64,000 nucleotides of DNA, from positions 2,532,501 to 2,596,500 of the forward strand of contig OZ026848.1 of assembly GCA_964023205.1 (NCBI GenBank). Direction: 5' to 3'. A program made the translations under genes and the position numbers. The stretch comes from Lutraria lutraria (Eukaryota; Mollusca; Bivalvia; Venerida; Mactridae). Below the pieces are notes generated by a model. That model saw only the letters and a program-made list of their open reading frames with translations. It was not told where the DNA came from and did no database searches. Shown here piece after piece: positions 24,805-39,989 of this stretch. How positions within the stretch are numbered: the stretch's first letter is position 1; each line of letters starts with the position of its first letter.

Positions 24805-27800
24805 ATTTCCTCACAAACTGTCATTTCTAGAAATGTAATAAAACCAAAAGTAACCATACCATACCAAACCCGTTCTCATCACAGATTTCCATTGATCCGC
24901 ACTACTTGGATGTAATGGTCCCATGTTTGTACTATCTACAATTGAAGAGTAAAGGAAAGATAAAAATTTGTCGTAAAGCTTCGCTCAAGAAAAATTTTCT
25001 CTACAACTGCCATTTCTAAAATATCAATAAAATCCAAAGGAAACGTTGCATGGTCAATCCTTTTGTAGCACTGATTCACATTGATGTCTATTACTTGCAT
25101 GTGCACTTTCAATGATGCAAACCAAATAATGGTAGAGATATTGAAAATCAAAAAACTTTCAGCAACTCTCGGAGACTTTTCACGGAGATGGCTATTTCTA
25201 GAATTTCAATAATGTCAAAAGTAAGCAGAGCATAGAAAATTCAACCTTGCCACCAACTTTTGTTCATGCCAACTACTCGTAAGTAAAGTTGCATTCATGT
25301 ACCAACAACGCTTAAGGAGAAAATAAGAAATTAGAATTGTCAAAAAATCTTGACGCTAGGACATTTCCTCACAAATTGTCATTTCTAGAAATGTAATAAA
25401 ACCAAAAGTAACCATACCATACCAAAACCGTTCTCATCACAGATTTCCATTGATCCACACTACTTGGATGTAATGGTCCCATGTTTGTACTATCTACAAT
25501 TAAAGAGTAAATGAAAGATAAAAATTTGTCGTGAAGCTTCGTGCAAGAAAATTTTTCTCTCCAACTGCCATTTCTAAAATATCAATAAAATCCAAAGTAA
25601 ACGTTGCATGGTCAATCCTTTTGTAGCACTGATTCACATTGATGTATATTACTTGCATGTGCACTTTCAATGATGCAAACCAAATAATAGTAGAGATATT
25701 GAAAATCAAAGACTTTCAGCAACTCTCGGAGACTTTTCACGTGATGGCTATTTCTAGAATTTCAATAATGTCAAAAGTAAGCAGAGCACAGCAAATTCAA
25801 CCTTGCCACCAACTTTTGTTCATGCCAACTACTTGTAAGTAAAGTTGCATTCATGTACCAACAACGCTTAAGGAGAAAATAAGAAATTAGAATTGTCAAA
25901 AAATCTCGACGCTAGGACATTTCCTCACAAATTGTCATTTCTAGAAATGTAATAAAACCAAAAGTAACCATACCATACCAAAACCGTTCTCATCACAGTA
26001 TTCCATTGATCCACACTACTTGGATGTAATGGTCCCATGTTTGTACTATCTACAATTAAAGAGTAAATGAAAGATAAAAATTTGTCGTGAAGCTTCGCGC
26101 AAGAAAATTTTTCTCTCCAACTGCCATTTCTAAAATATCAATAAAATCCAAAGTAAACGTTGCATGGTCAATCCTTTTGTAGCACTGATTCACATTGATG
26201 TCTATTACCTGCATGTGCACTTTCAATGATGCAAACCAAATAATGGTAGAGATATTGAAAATCAAAGACTTTCAGCAACTCTCGGAGACTTTTCACGGAG
26301 ATGGCTATTTCTAGAATTTCAATAATGTCAAAAGTAAGCAGAGCATAGAAAATTCAACCTTGCCACCAACTTTTGTTCATGCCAACTACTCGTAAGTAAA
26401 GTTGCATTCATGTACCAACAACGCTTAAGGAGAAAATAAGAAATTAGAATTGTCAAAAAATCTTGACGCTAGGACATTTCCTCACAAATTGTCATTTCTA
26501 GAAATGTAATAAAACCAAAAGTAACCATACCATACCAAAACCGTTCTCATCACAGATTTCCATTGATCCACACTACTTGGATGTAATGGTCCCATGTTTG
26601 TACTATCTACAATTAAAGAGTAAATGAAAGATAAAAATTTGTCGTGAAGCTTCGTGCAAGAAAATTTTTCTCTCCAACTGCCATTTCTAAAATATCAATA
26701 AAATCCAAAGTAAACGTTGCATGGTCAATCCTTTTGTAGCACTGATTCACATTGATGTATATTACTTGCATGTGCACTTTCAATGATGCAAACCAAATAA
26801 TAGTAGAGATATTGAAAATCAAAGACTTTCAGCAACTCTCGGAGACTTTTCACGTGATGGCTATTTCTAGAATTTCAATAATGTCAAAAGTAAGCAGAGC
26901 ACAGCAAATTCTACCTTGCCACCAACTTTTGTTCATGCCAACTACTTGTAAGTAAAGTTGCATTCATGTACCAACAACGCTTAAGGAGAAAATAAGAAAT
27001 TAGAATTGTCAAAAAATCTTGACGCTAGGACATTTCCTCACAAACTGTCATTTCTAGAAATGTAATAAAACCAAAAGTAACCATACCATACCAAAACCGT
27101 TCTCATCACAGATTTCCATTGATCCGCACTACTTGGATGTAATGGTCCCACGTTTGTACTATCTACAATTGAAGAGTAAATGAAAGATAAAAATTTGTCG
27201 TAAAGCTTTGCGCAAGAAAAATTTTCTCTACAACTGCCATTTCTAAAATATCAATAAAATCAAAAGGAAACGTTGCATGGTCAATCCTTTTGTAGCACTG
27301 ATTCACATTGATGTCTATTACTTGCCTGTGTACTTTAAATGATGCAAACCAAATAATGGTAGAGATATTGAAAATCAAAGACTTTCAGCAACTCTCGGAG
27401 ACTTTTCACGGAGATGGCTATTTCTAGAATATCAATAATGTCAAAAGTAAGCAGAGCACAGCAAATTCAACCTTGCCACCAACTTTGTTCATGCCAACTA
27501 CTTGCAAGTAAAGTTGCATTCATGTACCAACAACGCTTAAGGAGAAAATAAGAAATTAGAATTGTCAAAAAATCTTGACGCTAGGACATTTCCTCACAAA
27601 CTGTCATTTCTAGAAATGTAATAAAACCAAAAGTAACCATACCATACCAAACCCGTTCTCATCACAGATTTCCATTGATCCGCACTACTTGGATGTAATG
27701 GTCCCATGTTTGTACTATCTACAATTGAAGAGTAAATGAAAGATAAAAATTTGTCGTAAAGATTTGCGCAAGAAAATTTTTCTCTCCAACTGCCATTTCT

Positions 27801-30800
27801 AAAATATCAATAAAATCCAAAGTAAACGTTGCATGGTCAATCCTTTTGTAGCACTGATTCACATTGATGTCTATTACTTGCCTGTGTACTTTAAATGATG
27901 CAAACCAAATAATGGTAGAGATATTGAAAATCAAAGACTTTCAGCAACTCTCGGAGACTTTTCACGGAGATGGCTATTTCTAGAATATCAATAATGTCAA
28001 AAGTAAGCAGAGCACAGCAAATTCAACCTTGCCACCAACTTTTGTTCATGCCAACTACTTGTAAGTAAAGTTGCATTCATGTACCAACAACGCTTAAGGA
28101 GAAAATAAGAAATTAGAATTGTCAAAAAATCTTGACGCTAGGACATTTCCTAACAAATTGTCATTTCTAGAAATGTAATAAAACCAAAAGTAACCATACC
28201 ATACCAAAACCGTTCTCATCACAGTATTCCATTGATCCACACTACTTGGATGTAATGGTCCCATGTTTGTACTATCTACAATTAAAGAGTAAATGAAAGA
28301 TAAAAATTTGTCGTGAAGCTTCGCGCAAGAAAATTTTTCTCTCCAACTGCCATTTCTAAAATATCAATAAAATCCAAAGTAAACGTTGCATGGTCAATCC
28401 TTTTGTAGCACTGATTCACATTGATGTCTATTACTTGCATGTGCACTTTCAATGATGCAAACCAAATAATGGTAGAGATATTGAAAATCAAAAACTTTCA
28501 GCAACTCTCGGAGACTTTTCACGGAGATGGCTATTTCTAGAATTTCAATAATGTCAAAAGTAAGCAGAGCATAGCAAATTCAACCTTGCCACCAACTTTT
28601 GTTCATGCCAACTACTCGTAAGTAAAGTTGCATTCATGTACCAACAACGCTTAAGGAGAAAATAAGAAATTAGAATTGTCAAAAAATCTTGACGCTAGGA
28701 CATTTTCTCACAAATTGTCATTTCTAGAAATGTAATAAAACCAAAAGTAACCATACCATACCAAAACCGTTCTCATCACAGATTTCTATTGATCCACACT
28801 ACTTGGATGTAATGGTCCCATGTTTGTACTATCTATAATTAAAGAGTAAATGAAAAGATAAAAATTTGTTGTAAAGCTTCATGCAAGAAAAGATTTCTCT
28901 CCAACTGCCATTTCTAAAATATCAATAAAATCCAAAGTAAACGTTGCATGGTCAATCCTTTTGTAGCACTGATTCACATTGATGTCTATTACTTGCCTGT
29001 ATACTTTAAATGATGCAAACCAAATAATGGTAGAGATATTGAAAATCAAAGACTTTCAGCAACTCTCGGAGACTTTTCACGGAGATGGCTATTTCTAGAA
29101 TATCAATAATGTCAAAAGTAAGCAGAGCACAGCAAATTCAACCTTGCCACCAACTTTTGTTCATGCCAACTACTTGCAAGTAAAGTTGCATTCATGTACC
29201 AACAACGCTTAAGGAGAAAATAAGAAATTAGAATTGTCAAAAAATCTTGACGCTAGGACATTTCCTCACAAACTGTCATTTCTAGAAATGTAATAAAACC
29301 AAAAGTAACCATACCATACCAAACCCGTTCTCATCACAGATTTCCATTGATCCGCACTACTTGGATGTAATGGTCCCATGTTTGTACTATCTACAATTGA
29401 AGAGTAAATGAAAGATAAAAATTTGTCGTAAAGATTTGCACAAGAAAATTTTTCTCTCCAACTGCCATTTCTAAAATATCAATAAAATCCAAAGTAAACG
29501 TTGCATGGTCAATCCTTTTGTAGCACTGATTCACATTGATGTCGATTACTTGCATGTGCACTTTCAATGATGCAAACCAAATAATGGTAGAGATATTGAA
29601 AATCAAAAACTTTCAGCAACTCTCGGAGACTTTTCACGGAGATGGCTATTTCTAGAATTTCAATAATGTCAAAAGTAAGCAGAGCACAGCAAATTCAACC
29701 TTGCCACCAACTTTGTTCATGCCAACTACTTGTAAGTAAAGTTGCATTCATGTACCAACAACGCTTAAGGAGAAAATAAGAAATTAGAATTGTCAAAAAA
29801 TCTTGACGCTAGGACATTTTCTCACAAATTGTCATTTCTAGAAATGTAATAAAACCAAAAGTAACCATACCTACCAAAACCGTTCTCATCACAGATTTCT
29901 ATTGATCCACACTACTTGGATGTAATGGTCCCATGTTTGTACTATCTATAATTAAAGAGTAAATGAAAAGATAAAAATTTGTTGTAAAGCTTCATGCCAG
30001 AAAAATTTTCTCACCAACTGCCATTTCTAAAATATCAATAAAATCCAAAGTAAACGTTGCATGGTCAATCCTTTTGTAGCACTGATTCACATTGATGTTT
30101 ATTACTTGCCTGTGCACTTTCAATGATGCAAACCAAATAATGGTAGAGATATTGAAAATCAAAGACTTTCAGCAACTCTCTGAGACTTTTCACGGAGATG
30201 GCTATTTCTAGAATTTCAATAATGTCAAAAGTAAGCAGAGCATAGAAAATTCAACCTTGCCACCAACTTTTGTTCATGCCAACTACTCGTAAGTAAAGTT
30301 GCATTCATGTACCAACAACGCTTAAGGAGAAAATAAGAAATTAGAATTGTCAAAAAATCTTGACGCTAGGACATTTCCTCACAAATTGTCATTTCTAGAA
30401 ATGTAATAAAACCAAAAGTAACCATACCATACCAAAACCGTTCTCATCACAGATTTCCATTGATCCACACTACTTGGATGTAATGGTCCCATGTTTGTAC
30501 TATCTACAATTAAAGAGTAAATGAAAGATAAAAATTTGTCGTGAAGCTTCGCGCAAGAAAATTTTTCTCTCCAACTGCCATTTCTAAAATATCAATAAAA
30601 TCCAAAGTAAACGTTGCATGGTCAATCCTTTTGTAGCACTGATTCACATTGATGTATATTACTTGCATGTGCACTTTCAATGATGCAAACCAAATAATAG
30701 TAGAGATATTGAAAATCAAAGACTTTCAGCAACTCTCGGAGACTTTTCACGGAGATGGCTATTTCTAGAATATCAATAATGTCAAAAGTAAGCAGAGCAC

Positions 30801-31484
30801 AGCAAATTCAACCTTGCCACCAACTTTGTTCATGCCAACTACTTGTAAGTAAAGTTGCATTCATGTACCAACAACGCTTAAGGAGAAAATAAGAAATTAG
30901 AATTGTCAAAAAATCTTGACGCTAGGACATTTCCTCACAAACTGTCATTTCTAGAAATGTAATAAAACCAAAAGTAACCATACCATACCAAACCCGTTCT
31001 CATCACAGATTTCCATTGATCCGCACTACTTGGATGTAATGGTCCCATGTTTGTACTATCTACAATTGAAGAGTAAATGAAAGATAAAAATTTGTCGTAA
31101 AGATTTGCGCAAGAAAAATTTTCTCTCCAACTGCCATTTCTAAAATATCAATAAAATCCAAAGTAAACGTTGCATGGTCAATCCTTTTGTAGCACTGATT
31201 CACATTGATGTCTATTACTTGCCTGTGTACTTTAAATGATGCAAACCAAATAATGGTAGAGATATTGAAAATCAAAGACTTTCAGCAACTCTCGGAGACT
31301 TTTCACGGAGATGGCTATTTCTAGAATATCAATAATGTCAAAAGTAAGCAGAGCTAGGCAAATTCAACCTTGCCACCAAGTTTTGTTCATGCCAACTACT
31401 TGTAAGTAAAGTTGCATTCATGTACCAACAACGCTTAAGGAGAAAATAAGAAATTAGAATTGTCAAAAAATCTTGACGCTAGGA
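24805..31484 (+). repeat. 12-monomer higher-order repeat, copy 2
   Basis: Same order of variant monomers as 15,341-22,020, at an offset of 9,463-9,464. The one-base step is an extra A in CAAAAAACTTTC near 25,151, seen only here. CACGTG boxes lie at 25,738 and 26,851. The GTCGATT monomer near 29,543 here corresponds to GAGGTCGATT (T to G) near 20,074 in copy 1, so that change is private to copy 1. Confidence 0.86.
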
Positions 31485-34400
31485 CATTTCCTCACAAACT
31501 GTCATTTCTAGAAATGTAATAAAACCAAAAGTAACCATACCATACCAAACCCGTTCTCATCACAGATTTCCATTGATCCGCACTACTTGGATGTAATGGT
31601 CCCATGTTTGTACTATCTACAATTGAAGAGTAAAGGAAAGATAAAAATTTGTCGTAAAGCTTCGCTCAAGAAAAATTTTCTCTACAACTGCCATTTCTAA
31701 AATATCAATAAAATCCAAAGGAAACGTTGCATGGTCAATCCTTTTGTAGCACTGATTCACATTGATGTCTATTACTTGCATGTGCACTTTCAATGATGCA
31801 AACCAAATTATGGTAGAGATATTGAAAATCAAAAACTTTCAGCAACTCTCGGAGACTTTTCACGGAGATGGCTATTTCTAGAATTTCAATAATGTCAAAA
31901 GTAAGCAGAGCATAGAAAATTCAACCTTGCCACCAACTTTTGTTCATGCCAACTACTCGTAAGTAAAGTTGCATTCATGTACCAACAACGCTTAAGGAGA
32001 AAATAAGAAATTAGAATTGTCAAAAAATCTTGACGCTAGGACATTTCCTCACAAATTGTCATTTCTAGAAATGTAATAAAACCAAAAGTAACCATACCAT
32101 ACCAAAACCGTTCTCATCACAGATTTCCATTGATCCACACTACTTGGATGTAATGGTCCCATGTTTGTACTATCTACAATTAAAGAGTAAATGAAAGATA
32201 AAAATTTGTCGTGAAGCTTCGTGCAAGAAAATTTTTCTCTCCAACTGCCATTTCTAAAATATCAATAAAATCCAAAGTAAACGTTGCATGGTCAATCCTT
32301 TTGTAGCACTGATTCACATTGATGTATATTACTTGCATGTGCACTTTCAATGATGCAAACCAAATAATAGTAGAGATATTGAAAATCAAAGACTTTCAGC
32401 AACTCTCGGAGACTTTTCACGTGATGGCTATTTCTAGAATTTCAATAATGTCAAAAGTAAGCAGAGCACAGCAAATTCAACCTTGCCACCAACTTTTGTT
32501 CATGCCAACTACTTGTAAGTAAAGTTGCATTCATGTACCAACAACGCTTAAGGAGAAAATAAGAAATTAGAATTGTCAAAAAATCTCGACGCTAGGACAT
32601 TTCCTCACAAATTGTCATTTCTAGAAATGTAATAAAACCAAAAGTAACCATACCATACCAAAACCGTTCTCATCACAGTATTCCATTGATCCACACTACT
32701 TGGATGTAATGGTCCCATGTTTGTACTATCTACAATTAAAGAGTAAATGAAAGATAAAAATTTGTCGTGAAGCTTCGCGCAGGAAAATTTTTCTCTCCAA
32801 CTGCCATTTCTAAAATATCAATAAAATCCAAAGTAAACGTTGCATGGTCAATCCTTTTGTAGCACTGATTCACATTGATGTCTATTACTTGCATGTGCAC
32901 TTTCAATGATGCAAACCAAATAATGGTAGAGATATTGAAAATCAAAGACTTTCAGCAACTCTCGGAGACTTTTCACGGAGATGGCTATTTCTAGAATTTC
33001 AATAATGTCAAAAGTAAGCAGAGCATAGAAAATTCAACCTTGCCACCAACTTTTGTTCATGCCAACTACTCGTAAGTAAAGTTGCATTCATGTACCAACA
33101 ACGCTTAAGGAGAAAATAAGAAATTAGAATTGTCAAAAAATCTTGACGCTAGGACATTTCCTCACAAATTGTCATTTCTAGAAATGTAATAAAACCAAAA
33201 GTAACCATACCATACCAAAACCGTTCTCATCACAGATTTCCATTGATCCACACTACTTGGATGTAATGGTCCCATGTTTGTACTATCTACAATTAAAGAG
33301 TAAATGAAAGATAAAAATTTGTCGTGAAGCTTCGTGCAAGAAAATTTTTCTCTCCAACTGCCATTTCTAAAATATCAATAAAATCCAAAGTAAACGTTGC
33401 ATGGTCAATCCTTTTGTAGCACTGATTCACATTGATGTATATTACTTGCATGTGCACTTTCAATGATGCAAACCAAATAATAGTAGAGATATTGAAAATC
33501 AAAGACTTTCAGCAACTCTCGGAGACTTTTCACGTGATGGCTATTTCTAGAATTTCAATAATGTCAAAAGTAAGCAGAGCACAGCAAATTCTACCTTGCC
33601 ACCAACTTTTGTTCATGCCAACTACTTGTAAGTAAAGTTGCATTCATGTACCAACAACGCTTAAGGAGAAAATAAGAAATTAGAATTGTCAAAAAATCTT
33701 GACGCTAGGACATTTCCTCACAAACTGTCATTTCTAGAAATGTAATAAAACCAAAAGTAACCATACCATACCAAAACCGTTCTCATCACAGATTTCCATT
33801 GATCCGCACTACTTGGATGTAATGGTCCCACGTTTGTACTATCTACAATTGAAGAGTAAATGAAAGATAAAAATTTGTCGTAAAGCTTTGCGCAAGAAAA
33901 ATTTTCTCTACAACTGCCATTTCTAAAATATCAATAAAATCAAAAGGAAACGTTGCATGGTCAATCCTTTTGTAGCACTGATTCACATTGATGTCTATTA
34001 CTTGCCTGTGTACTTTAAATGATGCAAACCAAATAATGGTAGAGATATTGAAAATCAAAGACTTTCAGCAACTCTCGGAGACTTTTCACGGAGATGGCTA
34101 TTTCTAGAATATCAATAATGTCAAAAGTAAGCAGAGCACAGCAAATTCAACCTTGCCACCAACTTTGTTCATGCCAACTACTTGCAAGTAAAGTTGCATT
34201 CATGTACCAACAACGCTTAAGGAGAAAATAAGAAATTAGAATTGTCAAAAAATCTTGACGCTAGGACATTTCCTCACAAACTGTCATTTCTAGAAATGTA
34301 ATAAAACCAAAAGTAACCATACCATACCAAACCCGTTCTCATCACAGATTTCCATTGATCCGCACTACTTGGATGTAATGGTCCCATGTTTGTACTATCT

Positions 34401-37400
34401 ACAATTGAAGAGTAAATGAAAGATAAAAATTTGTCGTAAAGATTTGCGCAAGAAAAATTTTCTCTCCAACTGCCATTTCTAAAATATCAATAAAATCCAA
34501 AGTAAACGTTGCATGGTCAATCCTTTTGTAGCACTGATTCACATTGATGTCTATTACTTGCCTGTGTACTTTAAATGATGCAAACCAAATAATGGTAGAG
34601 ATATTGAAAATCAAAGACTTTCAGCAACTCTCGGAGACTTTTCACGGAGATGGCTATTTCTAGAATATCAATAATGTCAAAAGTAAGCAGAGCACAGCAA
34701 ATTCAACCTTGCCACCAACTTTTGTTCATGCCAACTACTTGTAAGTAAAGTTGCATTCATGTACCAACAACGCTTAAGGAGAAAATAAGAAATTAGAATT
34801 GTCAAAAAATCTTGACGCTAGGACATTTCCTAACAAATTGTCATTTCTAGAAATGTAATAAAACCAAAAGTAACCATACCATACCAAAACCGTTCTCATC
34901 ACAGTATTCCATTGATCCACACTACTTGGATGTAATGGTCCCATGTTTGTACTATCTACAATTAAAGAGTAAATGAAAGATAAAAATTTGTCGTGAAGCT
35001 TCGCGCAAGAAAATTTTTCTCTCCAACTGCCATTTCTAAAATATCAATAAAATCCAAAGTAAACGTTGCATGGTCAATCCTTTTGTAGCACTGATTCACA
35101 TTGATGTCTATTACTTGCATGTGCACTTTCAATGATGCAAACCAAATAATGGTAGAGATATTGAAAATCAAAAACTTTCAGCAACTCTCGGAGACTTTTC
35201 ACGGAGATGGCTATTTCTAGAATTTCAATAATGTCAAAAGTAAGCAGAGCATAGCAAATTCAACCTTGCCACCAACTTTTGTTCATGCCAACTACTCGTA
35301 AGTAAAGTTGCATTCATGTACCAACAACGCTTAAGGAGAAAATAAGAAATTAGAATTGTCAAAAAATCTTGACGCTAGGACATTTTCTCACAAATTGTCA
35401 TTTCTAGAAATGTAATAAAACCAAAAGTAACCATACCATACCAAAACCGTTCTCATCACAGATTTCTATTGATCCACACTACTTGGATGTAATGGTCCCA
35501 TGTTTGTACTATCTATAATTAAAGAGTAAATGAAAAGATAAAAATTTGTTGTAAAGCTTCATGCAAGAAAAGATTTCTCTCCAACTGCCATTTCTAAAAT
35601 ATCAATAAAATCCAAAGTAAACGTTGCATGGTCAATCCTTTTGTAGCACTGATTCACATTGATGTCTATTACTTGCCTGTATACTTTAAATGATGCAAAC
35701 CAAATAATGGTAGAGATATTGAAAATCAAAGACTTTCAGCAACTCTCGGAGACTTTTCACGGAGATGGCTATTTCTAGAATATCAATAATGTCAAAAGTA
35801 AGCAGAGCACAGCAAATTCAACCTTGCCACCAACTTTTGTTCATGCCAACTACTTGCAAGTAAAGTTGCATTCATGTACCAACAACGCTTAAGGAGAAAA
35901 TAAGAAATTAGAATTGTCAAAAAATCTTGACGCTAGGACATTTCCTCACAAACTGTCATTTCTAGAAATGTAATAAAACCAAAAGTAACCATACCATACC
36001 AAACCCGTTCTCATCACAGATTTCCATTGATCCGCACTACTTGGATGTAATGGTCCCATGTTTGTACTATCTACAATTGAAGAGTAAATGAAAGATAAAA
36101 ATTTGTCGTAAAGATTTGCACAAGAAAATTTTTCTCTCCAACTGCCATTTCTAAAATATCAATAAAATCCAAAGTAAACGTTGCATGGTCAATCCTTTTG
36201 TAGCACTGATTCACATTGATGTCGATTACTTGCATGTGCACTTTCAATGATGCAAACCAAATAATGGTAGAGATATTGAAAATCAAAAACTTTCAGCAAC
36301 TCTCGGAGACTTTTCACGGAGATGGCTATTTCTAGAATTTCAATAATGTCAAAAGTAAGCAGAGCATAGCAAATTCAACCTTGCCACCAACTTTTGTTCA
36401 TGCCAACTACTTGTAAGTAAAGTTGCATTCATGTACCAACAACGCTTAAGGAGAAAATAAGAAATTAGAATTGTCAAAAAATCTTGACGCTAGGACATTT
36501 TCTCACAAATTGTCATTTCTAGAAATGTAATAAAACCAAAAGTAACCATACCTACCAAAACCGTTCTCATCACAGATTTCTATTGATCCACACTACTTGG
36601 ATGTAATGGTCCCATGTTTGTACTATCTATAATTAAAGAGTAAATGAAAAGATAAAAATTTGTTGTAAAGCTTCATGCCAGAAAAATTTTCTCACCAACT
36701 GCCATTTCTAAAATATCAATAAAATCCAAAGTAAACGTTGCATGGTCAATCCTTTTGTAGCACTGATTCACATTGATGTTTATTACTTGCCTGTGCACTT
36801 TCAATGATGCAAACCAAATAATGGTAGAGATATTGAAAATCAAAGACTTTCAGCAACTCTCTGAGACTTTTCACGGAGATGGCTATTTCTAGAATTTCAA
36901 TAATGTCAAAAGTAAGCAGAGCATAGAAAATTCAACCTTGCCACCAACTTTTGTTCATGCCAACTACTCGTAAGTAAAGTTGCATTCATGTACCAACAAC
37001 GCTTAAGGAGAAAATAAGAAATTAGAATTGTCAAAAAATCTTGACGCTAGGACATTTCCTCACAAATTGTCATTTCTAGAAATGTAATAAAACCAAAAGT
37101 AACCATACCATACCAAAACCGTTCTCATCACAGATTTCCATTGATCCACACTACTTGGATGTAATGGTCCCATGTTTGTACTATCTACAATTAAAGAGTA
37201 AATGAAAGATAAAAATTTGTCGTGAAGCTTCGCGCAAGAAAATTTTTCTCTCCAACTGCCATTTCTAAAATATCAATAAAATCCAAAGTAAACGTTGCAT
37301 GGTCAATCCTTTTGTAGCACTGATTCACATTGATGTATATTACTTGCATGTGCACTTTCAATGATGCAAACCAAATAATAGTAGAGATATTGAAAATCAA

Positions 37401-38165
37401 AGACTTTCAGCAACTCTCGGAGACTTTTCACGGAGATGGCTATTTCTAGAATATCAATAATGTCAAAAGTAAGCAGAGCACAGCAAATTCAACCTTGCCA
37501 CCAACTTTGTTCATGCCAACTACTTGTAAGTAAAGTTGCATTCATGTACCAACAACGCTTAAGGAGAAAATAAGAAATTAGAATTGTCAAAAAATCTTGA
37601 CGCTAGGACATTTCCTCACAAACTGTCATTTCTAGAAATGTAATAAAACCAAAAGTAACCATACCATACCAAACCCGTTCTCATCACAGATTTCCATTGA
37701 TCCGCACTACTTGGATGTAATGGTCCCATGTTTGTACTATCTACAATTGAAGAGTAAATGAAAGATAAAAATTTGTCGTAAAGATTTGCGCAAGAAAAAT
37801 TTTCTCTCCAACTGCCATTTCTAAAATATCAATAAAATCCAAAGTAAACGTTGCATGGTCAATCCTTTTGTAGCACTGATTCACATTGATGTCTATTACT
37901 TGCCTGTGTACTTTAAATGATGCAAACCAAATAATGGTAGAGATATTGAAAATCAAAGACTTTCAGCAACTCTCGGAGACTTTTCACGGAGATGGCTATT
38001 TCTAGAATATCAATAATGTCAAAAGTAAGCAGAGCTAGGCAAATTCAACCTTGCCACCAAGTTTTGTTCATGCCAACTACTTGTAAGTAAAGTTGCATTC
38101 ATGTACCAACAACGCTTAAGGAGAAAATAAGAAATTAGAATTGTCAAAAAATCTTGACGCTAGGA
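31485..38165 (+). repeat. 12-monomer higher-order repeat, copy 3
   Basis: Follows copy 2 directly at an offset of 6,680-6,681. Up to about 33,394 it carries the GCGCAGG marker (near 32,780) of the truncated copy, so this part descends from the 22-23.9 kb block at offset 9,464. After that it follows 26.7-31.5 kb at offset 6,680. Two events therefore meet inside this copy. Private changes include AAATTATGG near 31,809. The right end is a junction: TTCCTAACAAATTGTC near 38,170 replaces the expected TTCCTCACAAACTGTC. Confidence 0.84.
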
Positions 38166-39989
38166 CATTTCCTAACAAATTGTCATTTCTAGAAATGTAA
38201 TAAAACCAAAAGTAACCATACCATACCAAAACCGTTCTCATCACAGTATTCCATTGATCCACACTACTTGGATGTAATGGTCCCATGTTTGTACTATCTA
38301 CAATTAAAGAGTAAATGAAAGATAAAAATTTGTCGTGAAGCTTCGCGCAAGAAAATTTTTCTCTCCAACTGCCATTTCTAAAATATCAATAAAATCCAAA
38401 GTAAACGTTGCATGGTCAATCCTTTTGTAGCACTGATTCACATTGATGTCTATTACTTGCATGTGCACTTTCAATGATGCAAACCAAATAATGGTAGAGA
38501 TATTGAAAATCAAAAACTTTCAGCAACTCTCGGAGACTTTTCACGGAGATGGCTATTTCTAGAATTTCAATAATGTCAAAAGTAATCAGAGCACAGCAAA
38601 TTCAACCTTGCCACCAACTTTTGTTCATGCCAACTACTTGTAAGTAAAGTTGCATTCATGTACCAACAACGCTTAAGGAGAAAATAAGAAATTAGAATTG
38701 TCAAAAAATCTTGACGCTAGGACATTTCCTCACAAACTGTCATTTCTAGAAATGTAATAAAACCAAAAGTAACCATACCATACCAAACCCGTTCTCATCA
38801 CAGATTTCCATTGATCCGCACTACTTGGATGTAATGGTCTCATGTTTGTACTATCTACAATTGAAGAGTAAAGGAAAGATAAAAATTTGTCGTAAAGCTT
38901 CGCGCAAGAAAAATTTTCTCTACAACTGCCATTTCTAAAATATCAATAAAATCCAAAGTAAACGTTGCATGGTCAATCCTTTTGTAGCACTGATTCACAT
39001 TGATGTCTATTACTTGCCTGTGTACTTTAAATGATGCAAACCAAATAATGGTAGAGATATTGAAAATCAAAGACTTTCAGCAACTCTCGGAGACTTTTCA
39101 CGGAGATGGCTATTTCTAGAATATCAATAATGTCAAAAGTAAGCAGAGCTAGGCAAATTCAACCTTGCCACCAACTTTTGTTCATGCCAACTACTTGTAA
39201 GTAAAGTTGCATTCATGTACCAACAACGCTTAAGGAGAAAATAAGAAATTAGAATTGTGAAAAAATCTTGACGCTAGGACATTTCCTCACAAACTGTCAT
39301 TTCTAGAAATGTAATAAAACCAAAAGTAACCATACCATACCAAACCCGTTCTCATCACAGATTTCCATTGATCCGCACTACTTGGATGTAATGGTCCCAT
39401 GTTTGTACTATCTACAATTGAAGAGTAAATGAAAGATAAAAATTTGTCGTAAAGATTTGCACAAGAAAATTTTTCTCTCCAACTGCCATTTCTAAAATAT
39501 CAATAAAATCCAAAGTAAACGTTGCATGGTCAATCCTTTTGTAGCACTGATTCACATTGATGTCGATTACTTGCATGTGCACTTTCAATGATGCAAACCA
39601 AATAATGGTAGAGATATTGAAAATCAAAAACTTTCAGCAACTCTCGGAGACTTTTCACGGAGATGGCTATTTCTAGAATTTCAATAATGTCAAAAGTAAG
39701 CAGAGCATAGCAAATTCAACCTTGCCACCAACTTTTGTTCATGCCAACTACTTGTAAGTAAAGTTGCATTCATGTACCAACAACGCTTAAGGAGAAAATA
39801 AGAAATTAGAATTGTCAAAAAATCTTGACGCTAGGACATTTCCTCACAAACTGTCATTTCTAGAAATGTAATAAAACCAAAAGTAACCATACCATACCAA
39901 AACCGTTCTCATCACAGATTTCTATTGATCCACACTACTTGGATGTAATGGTCCCATGTTTGTACTATCTATAATTAAAGAGTAAATGA
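37206..39989 (+). repeat. 5-monomer unit (2,784 bp), tandem copy 1
   Basis: Five monomers repeated immediately downstream. Markers are a GTATATTAC monomer without the CACGTG box, the AGCTAGGC...CAAGTTTTG C subunit (near 38,035), GGTCTCATG (near 38,837) and TTGTGAAAAAATC (near 39,257). The left part overlaps the end of the third 12-monomer copy, so this duplication came after the higher-order unit reached this place. Confidence 0.84.
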
